Shown here: piece by piece, positions 5,908 through 11,602 of the stretch
Layout: each line of letters begins with the position of its first letter
How positions within the stretch are numbered: position 1 is the stretch's first letter
From: Hyphomicrobiales bacterium
GTDB taxonomy: Bacteria > Pseudomonadota > Alphaproteobacteria > Rhizobiales > Devosiaceae
Assembly: GCA_015487985.1 (NCBI GenBank)
Contig: WFOP01000268.1
Location: 1-11,602 of the forward strand
Direction: 5' to 3'
DNA: 11,602 bases
The notes under the pieces: generated by a model
The model's input: the letters and a program-made list of their open reading frames with translations, nothing else
Databases searched by the model: none
What the model was told of the DNA's origin: nothing
Position numbers and translations under genes: made by a program

Positions 5908-7350
5908 CTAAAACAGGCTGAGGGCCGCAAAATTGGCTGCATCAACCAATGGCCGCCCCACGGTCAAATAATAGGTGACGATGAGAAAACCTGCGATTGC
6001 CATCACAAAAGTCAATTCGCCCGGCACCGGAGAAAAATCATTTTCCGGCTCATCGAAATACATGGTTTTAACAATGCGCAGATAATAGAAGGCGCTCACG
6101 GCGCTGGCAAATACACCGATCACCGCAAGCACAAATAATTGTGCTTCAATTGCCGCCAGAAACACATGCCACTTGGCGAAAAAACCGGCCAGAGGCGGCA
6201 GGCCAACCAACGAAAACATCATCACAGCCATGCTGGCGGCGACAAAGGGGCGGGTTTTTGCCAAACCGGCAAGATCAGAAATATTCTCTACATATCCGGC
6301 ACTGTTTTTCAGGGCAAGAATGCAGGCAAACAGGCCAAGATTTGTAGTGAGATAAATGGCCATATAGATGGCAACACCCTGAACCCCCACAAGGTTGCCC
6401 GCCGACAGGCCCACCAGCGCAAAACCCATATGTCCGATGGAGGAATAAGCGATCAAGCGTTTGATATTCTTCTGCCCAATTCCGGCAAAAGCGGCCAGAA
6501 CCATTGAAGCAACAGAAAGGAAAAACACAATTTGTTGCCAGTCTCTGGCCAGCGGCTCAAAGCTGTCGGTGACAAGGCGGATCAACAGGGCCATTGCCGC
6601 CACTTTTGGTGCAGAGGCAAAGAAAGCTGTAACCGGGGTTGGCGCACCTTCATAAACGTCCGGGGTCCACATGTGAAACGGGGCGGCGGAGATTTTGAAC
6701 GCCACGCCTGCCAGTAAAAATGCCAGACCAAAAAGCACGCCAATTGAGCGGTCGCTGAGCAATATAACCTCGGCAATCCTGTCCAGCTGCGTTTGGCCGG
6801 TAAAGCCATAAATCAGGGATGCACCATAAAGCAACATGCCCGAAGACAGCGCGCCAAGCACAAAATATTTCAAACCGGATTCGGTGGCCTTGGCGCTGTC
6901 GCGTTTCATGGCGGCAAGAATATAAAGGGACAGAGATTGAAGCTCTAGGCCAATATAAAGCACCATCAGATCATTGGCTGAAACCATGATGAGCATGCCG
7001 AGTGTGGCCAGAACAATCAGGGCTGAGTATTCAAATTTTGCCAGACCGTTTTCCCGGGCGCTTGAAACGGAAAGCACCATCACCATTGCCGAACCGGCCA
7101 AGATCAGGGCTTTCATATAGCGGGCAAAGTCATCCTGAATAAAACCGCCATTAAAAAGCACACCGGTGGCGGGCTGGAATATCACCAGCACGGTCAGCGC
7201 CATCAACATGCCGATGCTCACACCCGCCAGTTTGGAGCTGGAATTTTTCAGGAACACGCCAGCCATGAGCAAGGCAAGCGCCGCTACAGCCAAAATCAAT
7301 TCGGGATAGGCGGGGGCCAGAGAAGCGAAACTGCTCAAATCGGAATTCAT
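5908..7350 (-). CDS. nuoN: NADH-quinone oxidoreductase subunit N
   Basis: Antiporter-like proton-pumping subunit of the complex I membrane arm, related to Mrp antiporter subunits. The 480 residues match the usual length and are almost wholly hydrophobic (about 14 helices expected). Residues of the proton path are present: E136 in GLELQSL, K219 in AFKISAAPFHMWTPDVYEGA, K249 in SAPKVAAMA, and K393 in PPLAGFFAKW. NIKRLIAYSSIGHMGF (295-310) is the typical connecting segment. The ATG has a strong AGGAG six bases upstream that overlaps the nuoM TAG stop, giving a 9-base gap. The stop is two bases before birA. This is the last nuo gene of the operon. Confidence 0.98.
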   Translation of the reverse strand: MNSDLSSFASLAPAYPELILAVAALALLMAGVFLKNSSSKLAGVSIGMLMALTVLVIFQPATGVLFNGGFIQDDFARYMKALILAGSAMVMVLSVSSARENGLAKFEYSALIVLATLGMLIMVSANDLMVLYIGLELQSLSLYILAAMKRDSAKATESGLKYFVLGALSSGMLLYGASLIYGFTGQTQLDRIAEVILLSDRSIGVLFGLAFLLAGVAFKISAAPFHMWTPDVYEGAPTPVTAFFASAPKVAAMALLIRLVTDSFEPLARDWQQIVFFLSVASMVLAAFAGIGQKNIKRLIAYSSIGHMGFALVGLSAGNLVGVQGVAIYMAIYLTTNLGLFACILALKNSAGYVENISDLAGLAKTRPFVAASMAVMMFSLVGLPPLAGFFAKWHVFLAAIEAQLFVLAVIGVFASAVSAFYYLRIVKTMYFDEPENDFSPVPGELTFVMAIAGFLIVTYYLTVGRPLVDAANFAALSLF

Positions 7351-7359
7351 GTTCTTCTC

Positions 7360-8871
7360 CTACTGAGCTAAAGCATCGAGCGGCAAGGCGCCGATTGTGC
7401 TTTGATATTGTGTAACAAGGGCCACCACGGAGGCATTTGTGGCGTCAAGAATTGGTGCCGGATAAAACCCGAACAGGAGTGTCAATGCGATCAGGGGCAG
7501 CATAATTGCCATTTCACGCCGATCCATATCCAGAATAGATTTCAGCGCCTCCTTGTTGAGGGCACCAAAAATGATCCGGCGATAAAGCCAAAGCGCATAG
7601 GCGGCTGAAAGGATAACCCCAGACAGGGCGGCAAATGCAAACCAGGTGTTTATCTGGAAAATACCGAGCAAAATCAAAAATTCGCCAACAAAGCCAGACG
7701 TGCCCGGCAGGCCCACATTGGCCATGGTGAAAATCATAAAGACAACGGCATAGCGCGGCATGCGTTCCACAAGCCCGCCATAGGCTGAAATATCTCTTGT
7801 GTGCATGCGGTCATAAACAACGCCAACGGCCAAAAACAGGGCAGCGGAAACAATGCCGTGACTGATCATCTGGAAAATTGCACCCTGCACGCCATAAATG
7901 TTGGCTGAAAAAATGCCGATGGTTACAAAACCCATATGCGCAACGGAGGAATAGGCAATCAGTTTTTTGATATCTTCCTGCACCAGCGCAATCAGTGATG
8001 TGACGATAATGGCGGCAACGGAAAGCACAAAAACAAAGTCGGTGAAATAAAGCGAAGCATCGGGGAACATAGGCAGTGAGAACCGCAGGAAACCATAGCC
8101 ACCCATTTTAAGCAGCACCGCTGCCAGGATGACCGAGCCGCCGGTGGGGGCTTCAACGTGGGCCTCGGGCAACCAGCGATGGAACGGCCACATGGGCAAT
8201 TTCACGGCAAAGGATGCAAAGAAGGCGATCCACAACCAGAACTGCATTTCTTCAGGGAAATCAGTTTTCAGCAACTGGCGAATGTCGGTGGTGCCCGCAT
8301 ACCAGTACATGGCCATGATAGCCAAAAGCATCAACACCGAGCCGACAAAGGTATAGAAGAAGAATTTGTAGCTGGCCTGCACGCGCCGTTTGCCGCCCCA
8401 CACCCCGATAATCAGGAACATGGGGATAAGACCCCCCTCGAAGAAGACATAGAACATGGCCAGATCAAGAGTTGAAAACACCCCGATCATCAGGGTTTCC
8501 AAAATCAGAAACGCCACCATATATTCACGCACGCGGTGTTTTACCGACCCCCATGCCGACAGGATAATCAGCGGCATCAAAAACGCGGTCAGAACGATAA
8601 ACAGAATGGAAATTCCATCGACGCCCATACGATAGCCGATCACATCTCCCATCCACTTATAATCAACCACAAACTGGAAACCTGCACTTGTGGCGTCAAA
8701 CATCGACCACATTATCAGCGAAAAACCAAAGGTCAGAATGGTGGTGATAAAGGCAATGCGGCGAATATTGTTAATCGCAACCTTATCGTCCCCCGGCACA
8801 ATCAGCACAAAAAATGCGCCAACCAGCGGCAAAAACGTTAGAATTGTCAGGATGTTTGAGGAAATAATCAT
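7360..8871 (-). CDS. nuoM: NADH-quinone oxidoreductase subunit M
   Basis: Second antiporter-like proton-pumping subunit of complex I. I place the start at the ATG 8871-8869, which overlaps the nuoL TGA as ATGA, rather than at an in-frame ATG ten codons upstream. The shorter form begins [20 protein letters not shown], matches the family's N-terminus, and has AGGGGG nine bases before it. It gives 503 residues. Numbered from this start, the key residues are E145 in [19 protein letters not shown]224 in [21 protein letters not shown]255 in [10 protein letters not shown], and E397 in [11 protein letters not shown], equivalent to the essential charged residues known from E. coli Nuo[17 protein letters not shown] (300-315) is the usual conserved segment. 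Confidence 0.98.
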   Translation of the reverse strand: MIISSNILTILTFLPLVGAFFVLIVPGDDKVAINNIRRIAFITTILTFGFSLIMWSMFDATSAGFQFVVDYKWMGDVIGYRMGVDGISILFIVLTAFLMPLIILSAWGSVKHRVREYMVAFLILETLMIGVFSTLDLAMFYVFFEGGLIPMFLIIGVWGGKRRVQASYKFFFYTFVGSVLMLLAIMAMYWYAGTTDIRQLLKTDFPEEMQFWLWIAFFASFAVKLPMWPFHRWLPEAHVEAPTGGSVILAAVLLKMGGYGFLRFSLPMFPDASLYFTDFVFVLSVAAIIVTSLIALVQEDIKKLIAYSSVAHMGFVTIGIFSANIYGVQGAIFQMISHGIVSAALFLAVGVVYDRMHTRDISAYGGLVERMPRYAVVFMIFTMANVGLPGTSGFVGEFLILLGIFQINTWFAFAALSGVILSAAYALWLYRRIIFGALNKEALKSILDMDRREMAIMLPLIALTLLFGFYPAPILDATNASVVALVTQYQSTIGALPLDALAQ

Positions 8872-10883
8872 CCGAAGACGCCCCCTGCCGCAATGGCCCA
8901 AGTTAGAAGTGCGGCAATGCCGATGAGCATCGCGAACGCATAATGATAGAGAAAGCCCGATTGCAGTTTTACCACCCGGGCGGTGATGTCTTTTACTCTG
9001 TTGCCCAGACCTTCAACGATGGTCTGATCAATCAGGCGATCATCAACATCACGCCAAAGTCTAGAGCCAATCCATAGGGCCGGTTTAACAAAAATCCTGT
9101 CATACAGTTCATCAAAGTACCACTTGTTGAGCAGGAACCGATAAAGGTAGGCATGCTGAGTTGCCAGACGTTCGGGGGCATCAGGACGGCGGATATACAT
9201 GTACCAGGCAATGACAAAACCCAAAAGCATGGCAATTGTTGCCGACCACTTTACCCATGTGGGCACATAGTGGGCATCTTCAATAATGCCGTGATCCACC
9301 ACAACCGAGCCGGCAAAGAACTGGTCAATCAGGTTCACATCACCAAAGAATACCGCATAAAAGGCCACGCCTGAAAGAACGGCGCCCACCGCCAAAAAGT
9401 ATAGGGGAACCATCATCACATTGGGGGCCTCATGGGCGTGGGACATGGTTTCCTGAGAAGCGCGTGGCTTGCCATGGAAAGTCAAATGAATCAGACGCCA
9501 TGAATAAAACGAGGTGAACAGCGCTGCAACAACCAGAGACCAGAAGGCAAATTGTCCGTTAGTCCCCCCGACGGCATAGGCCGCTTCAATAATGGAATCC
9601 TTGGAAAAGAAACCGGCAAAGCCAAAGGAGGTTCCGGGAATGCCAACACCGGTCAGCGCCAGCGTGCCGATAATCATCATCCAATAGGTTTTAGGAATGG
9701 TTTTGGCGATTCCACCCATTTTGCGCATATCCTGCTCATGGTGCATGGCGTGAATAACCGCACCTGCCCCAAGAAACAGCAATGCTTTGAAAAATGCGTG
9801 GGTGAACAGGTGGAAAATCCCGGCGGTATAGGCACTGGCGCCAAGCGCCACAAACATATAGCCCAGTTGGGACATGGTTGAGTATGCGATTACCCGTTTG
9901 ATATCGTTTTGCACCAGACCGATGGTGGCGGCGAAAAAGGCCGTGATTGCACCAACATAAAGCACAACCGTCATTGTAACAGGGGCCGCTTCAAACATGG
10001 GGGAGAGCCGCGCCACCATAAATACGCCAGCCGTCACCATGGTTGCGGCGTGAATAAGCGCGGACACTGGCGTGGGGCCTTCCATGGCGTCGGGCAGCCA
10101 GGTGTGCAGCAGGAACTGAGCGGATTTGCCCATGGCGCCCATGAATAATAACAGCGTGATGATGGTCAGGGCATCCCATTCAGCCCAAAGGAACTGGATG
10201 GAGGTTTCCTTTGCCGCATCGACTGCGCCAAAAGCTGAATCAAAATCCAGATGGCCCAGCACGACGAATGCGGCAAAAATTCCCAGGGCAAAACCAAAGT
10301 CACCGACCCGGTTGACGATGAACGCTTTCATCGCAGCGGCATTGGCGGAGGGTTTTTTGTACCAGAACCCGATCAAAAGATAAGAGGCCAGCCCCACCCC
10401 TTCCCAGCCAAAGAACATTTGCAGGAAATTATCGGCCGTCACCAGCATCAGCATGGCGAAGGTGAACAGGGACAGGTAGGCAAAGAAGCGCGAGCGGGAA
10501 GGATCTTGGGCCATATACCCAATGGAATAGATGTGCACGAGGGAGGAAACGCTGGTCACCACAACAAGCATGATGGCGGTGAGTGTATCCACTCTTAGCA
10601 CCCAGCGCAGATCCAGTTCGCCAACCACAATCCAGCGGAAAAGCTCAACCTTCATGACATTGGCAAACACGGAGGCTTCCCCGTGCCCTTCTGTGGCGGC
10701 CTGGGCGGGTTGGGCAGCATCACCGCCAAATCCAAACTGGAAGAATACAACCCATGACAATAAAGCCGCCGCCACCAGCAGGCCGGATGTCAGGTATTCA
10801 GAAGCGCGATGGCCGATACGAGAGCCAAACAGGCCGGCAATCAGCGCGCCAATAAGAGGGAAAAAGACAATCGCCTGGATCAT
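8868..10883 (-). CDS. nuoL: NADH-quinone oxidoreductase subunit L
   Basis: The distal antiporter-like subunit of complex I, which also supplies the long lateral helix running along the membrane arm. It has 671 residues; E. coli NuoL is 613 and alphaproteobacterial forms are longer. Key residues are present: E161 in [19 protein letters not shown]253 in [21 protein letters not shown]279 in [17 protein letters not shown]366 in [18 protein letters not shown], and K428 in [30 protein letters not shown] near the C-terminus is the conserved segment before the lateral helix and the last membrane helix. A Gly/Ala-rich loop with EGHGEA (about 52-72) sits early in the protein. The ATG is five bases after the nuoK stop, with AAGGG nine bases upstream. 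The stop overlaps the nuoM start. Confidence 0.98.
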   Translation of the reverse strand: MIQAIVFFPLIGALIAGLFGSRIGHRASEYLTSGLLVAAALLSWVVFFQFGFGGDAAQPAQAATEGHGEASVFANVMKVELFRWIVVGELDLRWVLRVDTLTAIMLVVVTSVSSLVHIYSIGYMAQDPSRSRFFAYLSLFTFAMLMLVTADNFLQMFFGWEGVGLASYLLIGFWYKKPSANAAAMKAFIVNRVGDFGFALGIFAAFVVLGHLDFDSAFGAVDAAKETSIQFLWAEWDALTIITLLLFMGAMGKSAQFLLHTWLPDAMEGPTPVSALIHAATMVTAGVFMVARLSPMFEAAPVTMTVVLYVGAITAFFAATIGLVQNDIKRVIAYSTMSQLGYMFVALGASAYTAGIFHLFTHAFFKALLFLGAGAVIHAMHHEQDMRKMGGIAKTIPKTYWMMIIGTLALTGVGIPGTSFGFAGFFSKDSIIEAAYAVGGTNGQFAFWSLVVAALFTSFYSWRLIHLTFHGKPRASQETMSHAHEAPNVMMVPLYFLAVGAVLSGVAFYAVFFGDVNLIDQFFAGSVVVDHGIIEDAHYVPTWVKWSATIAMLLGFVIAWYMYIRRPDAPERLATQHAYLYRFLLNKWYFDELYDRIFVKPALWIGSRLWRDVDDRLIDQTIVEGLGNRVKDITARVVKLQSGFLYHYAFAMLIGIAALLTWAIAAGGVFG

Positions 10884-10888
10884 TGGCG

Positions 10889-11206
10889 TCAGCCCTTCAT
10901 CATGTTGACATCATCCACCGCGATGGAACCGCGGTTACGGAAGAAAATTACAAGGATAGCCAGACCAATAGCGGCCTCGGCTGCGGCGACAGTAAGAATT
11001 ATCAATGCAAATACCTGCCCGGCGAGATCGTTCAAGTGGGCGCTGAACCCGACAAAGTTGATATTGACGGCCAGCAAAATAAGCTCGATGGACATGAGGA
11101 TGATAATGACGTTCTTGCGATTCATGAAAATGCCAAACACGCCAAGGGTGAACAGAATCGCACCAAGGGTCAGAAAATGGGCGAGGCCGACTGCCGGTAC
11201 CATCAT
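10889..11206 (-). CDS. nuoK: NADH-quinone oxidoreductase subunit K
   Basis: Small three-helix subunit of complex I, equivalent to mitochondrial ND4L, forming part of the fourth proton path. The 105 residues contain [20 protein letters not shown] and NINFVGFS. Both essential buried glutamates are visible: E41 in [13 protein letters not shown] and E77 in [11 protein letters not shown]. The first ATG overlaps the nuoJ TGA as ATGA, which supports it. A second ATG follows directly and could equally be used, changing the protein by one residue. The usual length is about 101-102, so this form is a few residues longer. Confidence 0.98.
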   Translation of the reverse strand: MMVPAVGLAHFLTLGAILFTLGVFGIFMNRKNVIIILMSIELILLAVNINFVGFSAHLNDLAGQVFALIILTVAAAEAAIGLAILVIFFRNRGSIAVDDVNMMKG

Positions 11207-11602
11207 GATTTTTCTCCCAGTCCTTTGCCGCTAGGCACTTTGACAACTTCAATGGCTGTTTCAGGAGTGCGGGCCACCTGAGCGGCGACATCCTGACGTT
11301 TGATATTTGTTTTGTGGCGCAGGGTCAGCACGATGGCGCCGATCATGGCGACCAGCAACACCAGCCCGGCTCCCTGGAACAGGAAAACATAGCGGGTATA
11401 AAGAACTTCACCCAGGGCCTGCGTATTTGAAATCCCCGCCCCGATCGGCATGACGCTGCCTGCCGCCAGTTCGGGCGTGACAAAAGTGGACCCGGCAACC
11501 ATGAGCAATTCAAGCAACAAAATGCCCCCCACGATAATACCGACGGGCATATATTGCAGCGCGCCCTTTTTAAGCTCCGCGAAATCCACATCCAGCATCA
11601 TC
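11203..11602 (-). CDS. nuoJ: NADH-quinone oxidoreductase subunit J (5' end outside window)
   Basis: C-terminal two-thirds of NuoJ (ND6 equivalent), a membrane subunit near the quinone-site end of the complex I arm. About 133 codons are visible and the frame is open to the window edge. The internal [13 protein letters not shown] is the conserved segment between helices in this family, so the first ATG in view is not the true start; full-length proteins are about 200 residues. Helices follow at [20 protein letters not shown] and at [20 protein letters not shown], whose [12 protein letters not shown] is the family signature. The tail is polar, ending [11 protein letters not shown]. The stop overlaps the nuoK start by four bases. 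Upstream nuo genes should lie beyond the window. Confidence 0.96.
   Translation of the reverse strand, partial: MMLDVDFAELKKGALQYMPVGIIVGGILLLELLMVAGSTFVTPELAAGSVMPIGAGISNTQALGEVLYTRYVFLFQGAGLVLLVAMIGAIVLTLRHKTNIKRQDVAAQVARTPETAIEVVKVPSGKGLGEKS

Noticed and set aside
8872..8901. Ten-residue N-terminal extension of NuoM
   Set aside because: The extension lies inside nuoL, is not family-like, and the downstream ATG has both an ATGA overlap and a suitable ribosome site.

Overview
The window is a compact block of housekeeping genes, all on the minus strand. Gene order and protein sequences suggest an alphaproteobacterium, most likely near the Hyphomicrobiales. The end of a NADH dehydrogenase (complex I) operon is followed by birA (biotin ligase), RNase J, a DUF1467 membrane protein, a short INS-less prolyl-tRNA synthetase and a LolC/LolE-family lipoprotein exporter subunit. 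This order is typical of the class. GC content looks moderate by eye. I cannot name a genus.

From high to low coordinates, in the direction of transcription, the layout is as follows. nuoJ (5' end outside the window), nuoK, nuoL, nuoM and nuoN encode membrane-arm subunits of complex I. They are packed with 4-base ATGA overlaps or gaps under 10 bases. birA starts with GTG two bases after the nuoN stop. rnj (RNase J) follows after 43 bases and the DUF1467 gene after 9 more. I see no terminator between nuoJ and the DUF1467 gene, so this may be one long transcription unit.

A gap of about 710 bases (2462-3171) then separates this unit from proS-lolC. proS and lolC overlap by TTGA, which gives lolC a TTG start. 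lolC runs off the low-coordinate end of the window.

The gap is the only non-routine part. On the plus strand it holds what looks like a free-standing small-RNA gene: a three-way-junction fold ending in a strong intrinsic terminator with seven T's. It also holds three perfect tandem copies of a 24-bp GC-rich unit, two possible minus-strand terminator hairpins, and a perfect 10-bp dyad just upstream of proS. I recognise no known RNA family there.

coaX (pantothenate kinase type III) and mce (methylmalonyl-CoA epimerase), which sit in this cluster in many Hyphomicrobiales, are absent from it here. Apart from the RNA candidate and its surroundings the region is conventional, and I found no sign of a defence system, mobile element or CRISPR array.
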